A program made the position numbers and the translations under genes. The notes under the pieces are model-generated. The model saw only the letters and a program-made list of their open reading frames with translations. It ran no database searches and was not told the origin of the DNA. From NCBI GenBank assembly GCA_045646865.1, contig JAZRLM010000012.1, forward strand, positions 1 to 64,000: a DNA stretch of 64,000 nucleotides, given 5' to 3'. Of the stretch, positions 40,011 through 49,128 are shown piece after piece (position 1 is the first letter of the stretch; each line of letters starts with the position of its first letter). Source of the stretch: SIG440 sp045646865 (GTDB lineage Bacteria > Bacillota > Clostridia > Monoglobales > Monoglobaceae).

Positions 40011-40985
40011 ATGAAAACGATTTTTGTGATTAACCCCAAGGCAGGGCAGGGTAAGGGCAAAGAAAAACTGATTGAGTCAATCAGAAGTGCCGCAAACAAG
40101 CTGAAAGCTGACGTGGAGATATATGTGACAAAAGCAATAGGTGACGCGGAGCGGTATGTCAGGGAATATTGCAAGGTCTTTGGCGGAGCAAGATTTATTG
40201 CCTGCGGCGGTGACGGAACATTGTGCGAGGTAATAAACGGTGCAATAGAACAACCTGATAGCGAAATTGGGGTTATGCCATTTGGTACGGGCAATGATTT
40301 TCGCAGAAATTTCGGACCCGAACAAGATTTCCTCGACGCCGAGGCACAGATTACCGCAAGCTGCACCAAATGTGATGCGATAAGATATATTAAACAGTTG
40401 GGTGGAATAAAACATATCAGGTATTGTGCAAATATGTTCAATATAGGTTTTGACTGTAATGTTGCAGACTTAACGGCTAAAATGAAAACCAAACCCTTTA
40501 TATCGGGGTCGCTTGCGTATCTTATATCAATTTTTGCTATTCTGATAAAAAAGAAGGGTGCTAATCTGTCTCTGGAACTTGACGGCAAGGAAAAACACAA
40601 AGGTCCTTTGCTACTTACTGCAATTTCAAACGGCAAATTCTGCGGCGGCGGACTTAAAAGCAATCCTTTGGGGGTTATAAATGACGGATTTATGGATATA
40701 AATATCGTATATAATATTTCTCGACTGAACTTTCTGACAAAACTTCCATTTTATATGAAGGGAACTTATATTAAACTGAAAAACATAGAAAAGGTGATAT
40801 TTTCAACAAAGTGCAAAAGAATTGCGGTAACTCCGTTAAATGGGAAAATGCGTCTTTGTGTTGACGGTGAAATCGAGGATGCAGAAAGAACGGAATTTGA
40901 AATTGTTCCGGGAGCATTTGATTTTGTTGTCCCATGTAAAAGCTGCGTGACTGGAGAAAAGGAAGTTTTAAGTGTCGGCGCCTGA
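40011..40985 (+). CDS. Diacylglycerol kinase-family lipid kinase (DgkB/YegS type)
   Basis: The 324-residue protein has the DAGK catalytic domain: INPKAGQGKGKEKL near 6-19, CGGDGTLCEVINGA near 65-78 and the nucleotide loop MPFGTGNDFRRNFG near 89-102. The C-terminal beta-sandwich includes SNGKFCGGGLKSNP near 206-219 and LCVDGE near 283-288. Such kinases recycle diacylglycerol from lipoteichoic acid synthesis. It ends directly before a membrane protein gene. Confidence 0.9.
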   Translation: MKTIFVINPKAGQGKGKEKLIESIRSAANKLKADVEIYVTKAIGDAERYVREYCKVFGGARFIACGGDGTLCEVINGAIEQPDSEIGVMPFGTGNDFRRNFGPEQDFLDAEAQITASCTKCDAIRYIKQLGGIKHIRYCANMFNIGFDCNVADLTAKMKTKPFISGSLAYLISIFAILIKKKGANLSLELDGKEKHKGPLLLTAISNGKFCGGGLKSNPLGVINDGFMDINIVYNISRLNFLTKLPFYMKGTYIKLKNIEKVIFSTKCKRIAVTPLNGKMRLCVDGEIEDAERTEFEIVPGAFDFVVPCKSCVTGEKEVLSVGA

Positions 40986-41012
40986 ATGATTTGTTCTATT
41001 AAGGAGGCAGAT

Positions 41013-41708
41013 ATGCATAAAATAAGGGCATGGCTTGAAAAAGACAGAAATATAAAAAGATATTTCAATGACCCTAAGCTGAGAGTCAGGCTTTCGCTTC
41101 TGGGATCGGTGTCAATTAATATTTCATATGCGGTAATGCAGTTGGTTTCGGGAATATATTTTCACGAGTTATGGTTTTATGCATTGGCGGCGTATTATAT
41201 TTTGCTTATAGTTATGCGTTTGTTTTTGCTGCGTGATACGACAAGGGTGGAGGTTCCGGGAAAAAATCGGTTAAAAGAACTTCACAGATACAGATTTTGC
41301 GGAATTATGATGCTTATGATGAATCTGGCTCTTGCTGTAATAGTGTTTTTTGTTGTTTGGGAGAACAGGGGATTTAAGTATCGTTATATTCATACAATAG
41401 GTATGGCGGCATATACCTTTACGGCAATGGTGGTGGCAATGATTAATGTGGTCAGATACCGCAGGTTTGAAAGCCCTTTGATGTCGGCGGCAAAGGCGAT
41501 AAGTCTGGTTTCCGCAGTAGTGTCGCTTTTTACACTTGAGAACGCAATAATAGGAGCTTTTATTCAGGTGCGTAATCCCTTTATCCGTCGGATTATGACT
41601 GCATCAACAGGCGGTGCGGTTTGTATATTTGTGCTGAGTGTTGCGGTGTATATGATTGTTCATTCAAGCCGTGAGGTTAAAAAAATAAAGAATATAAAAT
41701 ATGAATAA
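41013..41708 (+). CDS. Multi-pass membrane protein of unknown function
   Basis: The 231-residue protein has about six hydrophobic segments and short basic termini, including the KKIKNIKYE end. It resembles uncharacterised integral membrane proteins of Clostridia; I recognise no catalytic motif. The start at 41013 (MHKIRAWLEK) is chosen because AAGGAGG is 6 bases upstream. It lies 27 bases after the lipid kinase, so the two are probably cotranscribed, and a terminator follows. Confidence 0.65.
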   Translation: MHKIRAWLEKDRNIKRYFNDPKLRVRLSLLGSVSINISYAVMQLVSGIYFHELWFYALAAYYILLIVMRLFLLRDTTRVEVPGKNRLKELHRYRFCGIMMLMMNLALAVIVFFVVWENRGFKYRYIHTIGMAAYTFTAMVVAMINVVRYRRFESPLMSAAKAISLVSAVVSLFTLENAIIGAFIQVRNPFIRRIMTASTGGAVCIFVLSVAVYMIVHSSREVKKIKNIKYE

Positions 41709-41716
41709 GAAAAAGT

Positions 41717-41751
41717 GACTGCGGCAAATTATATTTGCTGCAGTCCTTTTG
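41717..41751 (+). terminator. Terminator before trkA
   Basis: GACTGCGGCAAA pairs with TTTGCTGCAGTC (one G-U) and is followed by CTTTT. Confidence 0.75.
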
Positions 41752-41757
41752 ATGATA

Positions 41758-41786
41758 TTGACTTTAACAGGAAAGTTTGTTATAAT
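41758..41786 (+). promoter_or_regulatory. SigA promoter of trkA-trkH
   Basis: TTGACT, 17 bases, TATAAT; 52 bases before trkA. Confidence 0.72.
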
Positions 41787-41838
41787 GGGCTAAATAATTT
41801 TGAAATTTTAACATACTGCAAATATGGAGAATTGACGT

Positions 41839-43200
41839 ATGAATATTATTATTGTTGGTGTAGGCAAGGTCGGCGAAAAACTGGTCGAAGGTCTTAGCCG
41901 TGAAGAAAATCACAATATCACCGTTGTGGATGTAAGACACAACGTTCTTCAGGATGTGGTGAATACTTATGACGTAATGGGTGTTTCGGGTAGTGGTGCC
42001 AGCCTTGAAGTTTTAAACGAAGCCGGTATTGATGAAGCTGATATTCTTATTGCGATTACTGGCTCGGATGAGCTTAATCTGCTTACCTGCCTGATTGCAA
42101 GAAAAATAAACAGCAGTTGCAGTACCATTGCCCGTGTGAGAAATCCTGAATATAATAAGGAAATTCATCTTATTAAGGAGGAACTGGGCCTTGATATGGT
42201 AATCAACCCCGAACTTACTGCTGCAACCGAAATGGCAAGAGCACTCAGGTTTCCTTCTGCAATTCAGATTGATACCTTTGCCAAGGGCAGGGTTGAAATT
42301 CTTAAATTTAAAATCCAAAAGGATTCACCGCTTTGTGACCTTAAAGTACTTGATATCAGCAGCAAGCTGAATTGCGATATTCTTGTTTGCGGCGTAGAAC
42401 GTAATGATGATGCATTTATTCCCGGCGGTAGCTTTTTACTTAAGGAAGGCGACTTAATAAGCATTGTTGCTACCATTAAAGATGCATCACATTTTATTAA
42501 GAAAGCAGGAATTAAAACCAATAAGGTAAAGGACTGTATAATTGTTGGCGGCGGAACAACGGCTGTATATCTTGCCTACAATCTTATAAAATCGGGTATT
42601 GATGTCAAAATTATTGAACAAAACCCCCAACGCGCAGAATTTTTGTGCAGCTTGCTTCCCAAGGCATCTATTATTAATGCTGACGGAACAGAAAATCGTC
42701 TTCTTCTTGAGGAAGGTATTGAAAATGCCGAATCGTTCGTATCATTGACAGGTATTGACGAAGAAAACGTTATGCTTTCAATGTACGCCAAAACTAAGAC
42801 CGACGGCAAGGTTATTACCAAAATAAATCATATTGGTTACGACGAGGTTATACGCAATCTGGGCCTTGATACAATAATCTATCCAAAGGATATAACAGCA
42901 GAATATATTGTGCGTTTTGTGCGTGCAAAAAATAATTCAATAGGCAGCAATATTGAAACAATGCATTATATTCTTGATGGCAAAGCCGAGGCGCTGGAGT
43001 TCAGAATTGCTGAAGGTTCACCTGTGTCGGACAAGACCATTGAAAGCCTGTCACTTAAGAGTGGTATCATAATTGCCTGCATAAACCGTCAGGGTACAAT
43101 AATTACTCCACACGGTAAGGATGTAATGTTACCCGGAGATACGGTTATTATTGTAACAACACATAAAGGATTTAAGGATATAAGTGATATTCTTATATAG
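41839..43200 (+). CDS. trkA: Trk potassium uptake peripheral protein TrkA
   Basis: The 453-residue cytoplasmic gating subunit has two RCK (TrkA-N) domains, each with a nucleotide-binding glycine motif: IVGVGKVGEKLVEGL near 4-18 and IVGGGTTAVYLAYNL near 235-249. Each is followed by a TrkA-C domain (SPLCDLKVLDISSK, and SPVSDKTIESLSLK). NAD(H) or ATP binding controls the TrkH channel. It is 16 bases upstream of trkH and in the same operon. Confidence 0.95.
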   Translation: MNIIIVGVGKVGEKLVEGLSREENHNITVVDVRHNVLQDVVNTYDVMGVSGSGASLEVLNEAGIDEADILIAITGSDELNLLTCLIARKINSSCSTIARVRNPEYNKEIHLIKEELGLDMVINPELTAATEMARALRFPSAIQIDTFAKGRVEILKFKIQKDSPLCDLKVLDISSKLNCDILVCGVERNDDAFIPGGSFLLKEGDLISIVATIKDASHFIKKAGIKTNKVKDCIIVGGGTTAVYLAYNLIKSGIDVKIIEQNPQRAEFLCSLLPKASIINADGTENRLLLEEGIENAESFVSLTGIDEENVMLSMYAKTKTDGKVITKINHIGYDEVIRNLGLDTIIYPKDITAEYIVRFVRAKNNSIGSNIETMHYILDGKAEALEFRIAEGSPVSDKTIESLSLKSGIIIACINRQGTIITPHGKDVMLPGDTVIIVTTHKGFKDISDILI

Positions 43201-43216
43201 TTAAGAAGGAAAAGTT

Positions 43217-44653
43217 ATGAATTACAGAATAATTTCTTATGTATTGGGCTGTGTGCTGAATATCGAGGCGGCATCTATGATACTTCCGTTTTTTTGTTCA
43301 TTGATATATGGCGAGCAAAATATATGGGTATTTCCCATTTGTATTGCATTATGTCTGATTGTGGGTTTGCCTCTTATTCTGACAAAACCTAAGGATAAAA
43401 ATATGTTTGCTAAGGAAGGCTTTGTGGCTGTTGCTCTAAGCTGGATAACAATGAGTATTTTCGGGGCATTGCCGTTTATACTTTCGGGTAGTATTCCTAA
43501 TTTTATTGATGCTTTTTTTGAAACGGCATCGGGCTTTACAACAACCGGGGCATCAATTTTAACTGATTTGGATTCTTTGCCAAGGTCGGTGATTTTCTGG
43601 CGCAGTTTTACCCATTGGATTGGCGGTATGGGGGTTCTTGTATTCCTTGTGGCACTTTTGCCTATGTCGGGAGGCAGTAATCTGCATCTTATCAGGGCAG
43701 AAAGCCCGGGGCACTCTGTGGGCAAGCTTGTGCCAAGGGTAAGAAGCACAGCTAAAATTTTGTATGGAATTTATATTGGCATTACAGCAATCGAAATAAT
43801 ACTTTTGTTGATTGGTGGCCTTGATTTGTTTGAGGCATCTACTCTTACGTTTGGTACTGTGGGCACCGGAGGATTTTCTATAAAAAACTCAGGACTTAAT
43901 GATTATTCGGCATATGTCCAGATTGTAATTACTGTATTTATGGCACTTTGCGGAATAGATTTTACATTTTATTATCTGCTTTTGATGCGCAAAGTAAAAA
44001 CTGCATTTAAGATGGAAGAGGTCAGGACTTATCTGGGAATTATTGTTGTGGCTGTAACGGTTATTTTTTTCAATATACAAAGCTCTTTTGCAAGTCAGGG
44101 CGATGCTCTCAGACACAGCGTATTTCAGGTATCGTCAATTATAACCTCAACGGGCTATGCAACGGTAGATTTCAATTTGTGGCCTCAGCTTTCAAAGACA
44201 ATCCTTGTACTGCTGATGTTTTGCGGTGCCTGCGCAGGCAGTACCGGTGGTGGAATGAAGGTTTCACGAATAGTAATTCTGTTTAAGAGTATTGTTAAAG
44301 AGGTAAAGGTGCTTGCACATCCTAAATCTACCATTAAGGTTAAACTCAACGGAAAATCGCTTGAGCACGAAACCCTGCGTGGTGTGAATGTGTTTTTTGT
44401 GGCATATATGCTGATATTTGCAACAACGCTGGTTTTATTAAGCTTTGATAATCTTGATTTCACATCAAACTTCACAGCTATTGTGGCGACTCTCAGTAAC
44501 ATCGGACCCGGTCTTGAGGCAGTTGGCCCTATGTCAAATTATTCGGTATACTCGCCATTTTCTACCTTTATATTATCATTGGCAATGATAATAGGCAGAC
44601 TGGAAATTTTCCCGATGCTGGTATTGTTTTCGCGACACACATGGAAGAGATAA
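43217..44653 (+). CDS. trkH: Trk-type potassium channel/transporter TrkH
   Basis: The 478-residue membrane protein has four channel-like repeats with selectivity-filter segments SGFTTTGASIL near 108-118, FGTVGTGGFS near 214-223, ITSTGYATV near 310-318 and LSNIGPGLEAVGP near 428-440. It works with TrkA for K+ uptake. Ribosome site AAGGAAAAG. It is followed by a strong terminator. Confidence 0.95.
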   Translation: MNYRIISYVLGCVLNIEAASMILPFFCSLIYGEQNIWVFPICIALCLIVGLPLILTKPKDKNMFAKEGFVAVALSWITMSIFGALPFILSGSIPNFIDAFFETASGFTTTGASILTDLDSLPRSVIFWRSFTHWIGGMGVLVFLVALLPMSGGSNLHLIRAESPGHSVGKLVPRVRSTAKILYGIYIGITAIEIILLLIGGLDLFEASTLTFGTVGTGGFSIKNSGLNDYSAYVQIVITVFMALCGIDFTFYYLLLMRKVKTAFKMEEVRTYLGIIVVAVTVIFFNIQSSFASQGDALRHSVFQVSSIITSTGYATVDFNLWPQLSKTILVLLMFCGACAGSTGGGMKVSRIVILFKSIVKEVKVLAHPKSTIKVKLNGKSLEHETLRGVNVFFVAYMLIFATTLVLLSFDNLDFTSNFTAIVATLSNIGPGLEAVGPMSNYSVYSPFSTFILSLAMIIGRLEIFPMLVLFSRHTWKR

Positions 44654-44657
44654 TTAC

Positions 44658-44692
44658 AAAAAGCGTAAATTCATAGCGGATTTACGCTTTTT
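44658..44692 (+). terminator. Terminator after trkH
   Basis: AAAAAGCGTAAAT pairs with ATTTACGCTTTTT over a 9-base loop. Confidence 0.85.
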
Positions 44693-44710
44693 GCGTATAT
44701 TTAATAATTT

Positions 44711-44753
44711 TTCTTTGAAATCTTTGGAAATTTTCTGTTTTTTTCTTTGAAAT
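44711..44753. promoter_or_regulatory. Candidate operator repeats upstream of the microcompartment operon
   Basis: TTCTTTGAAAT occurs at 44711-44721 and 44743-44753, 32 bases apart (about three helix turns), with a variant TCTTTGGAAAT at 44721-44731 between them. Each has a TTTC-TTT-GAAA inverted core. They abut the -35 box, so they are a plausible site for the DeoR regulator encoded at the operon end. Confidence 0.45.
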
Positions 44754-44756
44754 GTG

Positions 44757-44785
44757 TTGACATTTTTTTGTTTTTGAGTTAAAAT
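44757..44785 (+). promoter_or_regulatory. Main promoter of the microcompartment operon
   Basis: TTGACA, 17 bases, TAAAAT; 53 bases before the glycyl radical enzyme gene. Confidence 0.78.
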
Positions 44786-44838
44786 AGACTTAGTGTAAAA
44801 GCTGAAAAAGTATGGTTTAAGAAAGGAGAGGACGTAAA

Positions 44839-47367
44839 ATGGCAAAGTATTATACTGAAAACATAGCCAAAAGCCCCCGTATTGACCGCCTGAAGGAAGC
44901 ATTGTTTGCAAAGGCTCCTGAAATTGAGGTTGAACGTGCGGTTTTACTTACCGAATCCTATAAAAATACCGAAGGTATGCCCACGATTACACGTCGTGCA
45001 AAAGCCTTTAGACATATTGTGGAAAATCTCCCTATCGTTATTCACGAGGACGAGCTTGTTGTCGGCAGTGCAACAAAGTCACAGCGCAGCTGTCAGATTT
45101 TCCCTGAATTCTCATTTCAGTGGATAGCTGATGAGTTTGATACTATTGAAAAGAGAGCGGCTGACCCCTTTATTCTGACAGAGGATTCAAAGAAGGCTCT
45201 TAAAGAGGTCTTTGCATACTGGAAGGGCAAAACAACAAGCGAGCTTGCTACATCCTATATGCGCCCTGAAACAATAGATGCAATCAGCCACAATATCTTT
45301 ACGCCTGGTAACTATTTCTACAACGGTGTTGGTCACGTTACAGCAGACTATGACCTGGTACTAAGAATCGGTTATGACGGCATTATCAAAAAGGCAAAGG
45401 CTGCTATGTTGGCAATCGACCCCAAGGACGGCGACGCAGTTAAGAAAAGAATTTTCCTTGATGCTGTTATCGAAAGCTGTGAAGCCGCAATCACATTTGC
45501 ACAGAGATATTCACGCCTTGCATACGAAATGGCAGAAAAGTGCACAGACCCCGCAAGACGCGAGGAACTGAAAACTATTGGTAAAAACTGCAGCCGTGTT
45601 CCACAGTTTGGTGCAGAAAGCTTCCATGAGGCTTGCCAGAGCTTCTGGTTTGTACAGATGCTTATTCAGACAGAATCAAACGGTCACTCAATTTCACCAG
45701 GTCGTTTTGATATCTATATGTACCCTTATTATAAGAAGGATTTGAAAAACGGAAAGATTACCCGCGAACTTGCACAGGAACTTATGGACTGTGTATGGAT
45801 AAAACTCAACAGCTTCACCAAGGTTCGTGACGATGCATCGGCACAGGGTTTTGCAGGCTACAGCCTTTTCCAGAACCTTATTGCAGGCGGTCAGGACAAA
45901 AACGGTGTTGATACAACCAATGATTTGTCATTTATGTGTATCAATGCATCAATGCATATTATGCTTCCACAGCCGTCACTTTCAGTTCGTGTATGGAACA
46001 AAACTCCTCACGAATTCCTGATAAGAGCAGGGGAACTTACCAGAACGGGTATCGGTCTTCCTGCATACTACAACGACGAAGTTATCATCCCTGCGCTTGT
46101 AAGCCGTGGTCTTACATTAGAGGATGCAAGACAGTATAACATCATTGGCTGTGTTGAACCTCAGAAGATGGGTAAAACAGACGGCTGGCACGATGCGGCA
46201 TTCTTCAATATGTGCCGTCCCATTGAACTTGTGTTCTCAAATGGCGTGGATTGCGGTAAGCAAATTAGTATCAAGACAGGTGACATCAATGATATGACCA
46301 CCTTCTGCGAATTCTATGATGCATACAAGGCACAGACAGAATATATGATTGAGCTTATGGTTGATGCGGATAACGCAATTGACCTTGCGCATATGGAACG
46401 TGCACCGTTGCCTTTCCTTTCGAGTATGATTGAAGATTGTATCGGCAGAGGTAAGAGCGTTCAGGAAGGTGGCGCAATATACAACTTTACAGGTCCTCAG
46501 GGATTTGGCGTTGCAAATATGGCAGATGCTTTATATGCAATCAAAAAGCTTGTATTTGAACAAAGACAGTTCAGCCTTGCAGAACTGAAAGAGGCTCTTG
46601 AAAATAACTTTGGTGTAGACAGTAGTTCAAACGATGCACAAAAGGTTACAATCGAGGTTGTAAAGGGCCTTGCTGAAAAGGGAGTAGAAGTTTCTGAAGA
46701 ACAAATTGCAGAAATTTACAAGAATATAGTTGCAGGTGGCGTTTCAAAGGGTGGCAGCAACAAATATCAAAAGATACTTCAGCTTATCAACGAGGTTCCC
46801 AAGTTTGGTAATGACGATTGCGAGATTGATGCCTTTGCCCGCGATGTTGCTTATACATATACCAAGCCAATCGAAAAGTATAAGAACCCACGTGGCGGTT
46901 CATATCAGGCAGGTCTTTATCCTGTATCGGCAAACGTACCTCTTGGTGCACAGACAGGCGCAACTCCTGACGGACGTCTTGCTAAAACTCCTATTGCTGA
47001 TGGTGTATCACCGGCAGCAGGCAGAGATGTAAACGGTCCCACAGCAGCAGCAAACTCTGTTGCAAAGCTTGACCACTACATTGCATCAAACGGAACGCTC
47101 TTCAATATGAAGTTCCATCCCTCAGCATTGGAAGGCACAGCAGGTTTAGAGAGTTTTGTAGCCTTGATAAGAGGTTATTTTGACCAGAAGGGCAGTCACG
47201 TACAGTTCAACGTTGTAAGCCGTGAAACACTTATCGATGCACAGAATAACCCCGAAAAATATAAAGGGCTGGTTGTTCGTGTTGCCGGATACAGCGCGTT
47301 GTTCACAACACTTTCTAAATCATTGCAAGATGACATTATTAATCGTACAGAGCAGAAGGGATTTTAA
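44839..47367 (+). CDS. Glycyl radical enzyme, B12-independent 1,2-propanediol/glycerol dehydratase type
   Basis: The 842-residue enzyme would dehydrate 1,2-propanediol to propanal (or glycerol to 3-hydroxypropanal). Residues used by the Clostridium butyricum glycerol dehydratase class are present: His166 in YNGVGHVTADYD, Ser284 in NGHSISPGRFD, Cys438 and Glu440 in GCVEPQ, and Asp452 in GWHDAAFFN. The glycyl radical is Gly817 in VRVAGYSALFTT. The WHD aspartate separates it from pyruvate formate-lyase; choline lyase is unlikely by context. The gene begins the operon. No clear encapsulation extension is seen at either end. Confidence 0.92.
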   Translation: MAKYYTENIAKSPRIDRLKEALFAKAPEIEVERAVLLTESYKNTEGMPTITRRAKAFRHIVENLPIVIHEDELVVGSATKSQRSCQIFPEFSFQWIADEFDTIEKRAADPFILTEDSKKALKEVFAYWKGKTTSELATSYMRPETIDAISHNIFTPGNYFYNGVGHVTADYDLVLRIGYDGIIKKAKAAMLAIDPKDGDAVKKRIFLDAVIESCEAAITFAQRYSRLAYEMAEKCTDPARREELKTIGKNCSRVPQFGAESFHEACQSFWFVQMLIQTESNGHSISPGRFDIYMYPYYKKDLKNGKITRELAQELMDCVWIKLNSFTKVRDDASAQGFAGYSLFQNLIAGGQDKNGVDTTNDLSFMCINASMHIMLPQPSLSVRVWNKTPHEFLIRAGELTRTGIGLPAYYNDEVIIPALVSRGLTLEDARQYNIIGCVEPQKMGKTDGWHDAAFFNMCRPIELVFSNGVDCGKQISIKTGDINDMTTFCEFYDAYKAQTEYMIELMVDADNAIDLAHMERAPLPFLSSMIEDCIGRGKSVQEGGAIYNFTGPQGFGVANMADALYAIKKLVFEQRQFSLAELKEALENNFGVDSSSNDAQKVTIEVVKGLAEKGVEVSEEQIAEIYKNIVAGGVSKGGSNKYQKILQLINEVPKFGNDDCEIDAFARDVAYTYTKPIEKYKNPRGGSYQAGLYPVSANVPLGAQTGATPDGRLAKTPIADGVSPAAGRDVNGPTAAANSVAKLDHYIASNGTLFNMKFHPSALEGTAGLESFVALIRGYFDQKGSHVQFNVVSRETLIDAQNNPEKYKGLVVRVAGYSALFTTLSKSLQDDIINRTEQKGF

Positions 47368-47369
47368 TA

Positions 47370-48161
47370 ATGAACAACGATTACTTAAACACAACAGGAA
47401 GGATATTTGATATCCAGAGATTTTCTGTTCACGACGGCCCCGGTGTGCGTACAATAATTTTTCTTAAGGGTTGCTTTTTAAGATGTAAATGGTGTTGCAA
47501 CCCCGAATCCCAGAAACGAGAGATTGAAACAATGCTCGTTGACGGCAAAGAAAAGATTATGGGACGCGACGTTACCGTGGCAGAACTTATGACAGACATT
47601 GAAAAGGACAGAATATATTATCGTCGCAGCGGCGGCGGAGTTACTCTGTCAGGTGGCGAATCTCTGGCTCAGCCCGATTTTGCGGCGGCGATACTTCGTG
47701 CGTGCAAGGAAAGGGGCATTAACACCGCTCTTGAATCCACCGCCTGCGCAAAGTATGACAAGATTCAAAAACTTCTACCTTATCTTGATGTATATCTTAT
47801 GGATATAAAGCATATAAACAGCCAAAAGCATAAGGAGTTTACAACTCAGCCCAACGAGCTGATTCTTGAAAATGCAAAACGTCTTGCGGCTGATGCAAAA
47901 AAACTGATAATCCGTGTGCCTGTTATCCCTACTTTCAATGATACCGAGCAGGAGATTCGTGACATTGCGGAATTTACAAAAAGCCTTAAGACTGTTGAAG
48001 AACTTCACCTTCTCCCATATCACAGACTGGGCGAGGATAAGTACAAAGGTCTTGGCAGAACTTATGAAATGCACGGAATTGATTTGATTCCTGCAGAGCA
48101 TATTCAAAAACTTAAAAAGGTAGTAGAAGAAACAGGTCTTACCTGTATGATAGGAGGGTAA
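47370..48161 (+). CDS. Glycyl radical enzyme activase (radical SAM)
   Basis: The 263-residue radical SAM enzyme installs the glycyl radical on the upstream dehydratase. The cluster motif is CFLRCKWC (CX3CX2C) near 35-42, preceded by SVHDGPGVRTIIFLKG. GGGVTLSGGESLAQ near 88-101 binds SAM. Unlike many dehydratase activases, there is no extra cysteine-rich ferredoxin insert after the cluster motif, so it is about 40 residues shorter. It lies 2 bases after the dehydratase stop. Confidence 0.92.
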   Translation: MNNDYLNTTGRIFDIQRFSVHDGPGVRTIIFLKGCFLRCKWCCNPESQKREIETMLVDGKEKIMGRDVTVAELMTDIEKDRIYYRRSGGGVTLSGGESLAQPDFAAAILRACKERGINTALESTACAKYDKIQKLLPYLDVYLMDIKHINSQKHKEFTTQPNELILENAKRLAADAKKLIIRVPVIPTFNDTEQEIRDIAEFTKSLKTVEELHLLPYHRLGEDKYKGLGRTYEMHGIDLIPAEHIQKLKKVVEETGLTCMIGG

Positions 48162-48164
48162 CGG

Positions 48165-48539
48165 ATGGCAGACAATATTATGGATTTTTCTGACAGAATG
48201 AGAATTATTCAGGAACTTGTTCCCGGCAAGCAGATTACACTTGCTCATATAATTGCAAATCCTGACAGAATTCTTTACAAAAAACTAGGTCTGGATCCTG
48301 CGATTGACTATTCCAAGGCGGCAATCGGTATTGTAACTATGTCACCTGCTGAAACAGCAATCATTGCGGCAGATATTGCAATGAAGGCATCCGGAGCGGA
48401 AATCGGTTTTGTTGACCGTTTCAGCGGTACACTTATCGTAACGGGTACAGTTTCAGAGGTTGAGGCGGCTCTTAAAGCACTTTGTGATTATTCTCAGGAA
48501 ACTCTGGGATTTACAGTTTGCCCCATCACAAGAACATAA
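48165..48539 (+). CDS. Permuted BMC-domain shell protein (PduU/EutS type)
   Basis: The 124-residue shell protein starts with an N-terminal beta segment (QELVPGKQITLAHIIANPD near 18-36), the hallmark of circularly permuted BMC-H proteins, before the BMC core (AAIGIVTMSPAETAIIAADIA near 51-71). In PduU the extension forms a small barrel over the pore. It follows the activase by 3 bases. Confidence 0.92.
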   Translation: MADNIMDFSDRMRIIQELVPGKQITLAHIIANPDRILYKKLGLDPAIDYSKAAIGIVTMSPAETAIIAADIAMKASGAEIGFVDRFSGTLIVTGTVSEVEAALKALCDYSQETLGFTVCPITRT

Positions 48540-48540
48540 T

Positions 48541-48990
48541 ATGAAAAAGATGATACTTGTGGGCAGAAGCGAGTGCGGCAAAACTACACTTACCCAAGCC
48601 CTTAAAGGCGAAAAGATTGGTTATCACAAAACCCAGTACATAAACTATCACGATATTCTGATTGATACCCCCGGCGAATATGCCGAAAACAAAATCTTAG
48701 GCAGAGCACTGGCACTCTACTCCTACGAGGCAGATGTTGTTGGTTTGCTTCTCAGCGCAAGAGAACAGTATTCGCTGTATCCGCCCTGCTGTACGGCTCA
48801 GGTAAACCGCGAGGTTATCGGCATTGTCACGCAGATTGACCAGCCCGATGCAGAGCCCCAAAAGGCGGCGGCGTGGCTTGAACTTGCAGGATGCGAAAAG
48901 ATTTTCTTTGTTGCATCAACCACTGGCGAGGGTATTCAGGAACTGATAGATTATCTGGCAGAAGACAGAAAACCACAAAAATTTAGATAA
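48541..48990 (+). CDS. EutP/PduV-type small GTPase-like protein
   Basis: The 149-residue P-loop protein has GRSECGKTTLTQAL near 8-21, the DTPGEY switch near 41-46, and TQIDQPDA near 99-106, which stands for the NKxD base-recognition loop. EutP/PduV relatives are associated with shells and cell positioning or with acetate-kinase activity in the ethanolamine system. It follows the PduU-type gene by 1 base with no good ribosome site of its own, so it is likely translationally coupled. Confidence 0.85.
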   Translation: MKKMILVGRSECGKTTLTQALKGEKIGYHKTQYINYHDILIDTPGEYAENKILGRALALYSYEADVVGLLLSAREQYSLYPPCCTAQVNREVIGIVTQIDQPDAEPQKAAAWLELAGCEKIFFVASTTGEGIQELIDYLAEDRKPQKFR

Positions 48991-49026
48991 AAACAACAAA
49001 AACAAAGAAAAAATCACAAAAAACTA

Positions 49027-49055
49027 TTGACACCAACGTATATTAGTGGTAAAAT
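49027..49055 (+). promoter_or_regulatory. Internal promoter before the aldolase gene
   Basis: TTGACA, 17 bases, TAAAAT, followed by a TGGCA-GAA-TGCCA palindrome at 49062-49074 that could be an operator. This would allow separate control of the aldolase-to-shell part of the operon. Confidence 0.65.
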
Positions 49056-49128
49056 TAAAGTATGGCAGAATGCCAAAATTTTAACAAGTAAATTAATAAA
49101 TCTTACATATAAAAGGAGAGTCATTATT

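Noticed and set aside
44839..47367. Choline trimethylamine-lyase (CutC) identity for the glycyl radical enzyme
   Set aside because: The GCVEPQ...GWHD residues match diol dehydratases, and the neighbouring aldolase and PduP/PduL point to propanediol.
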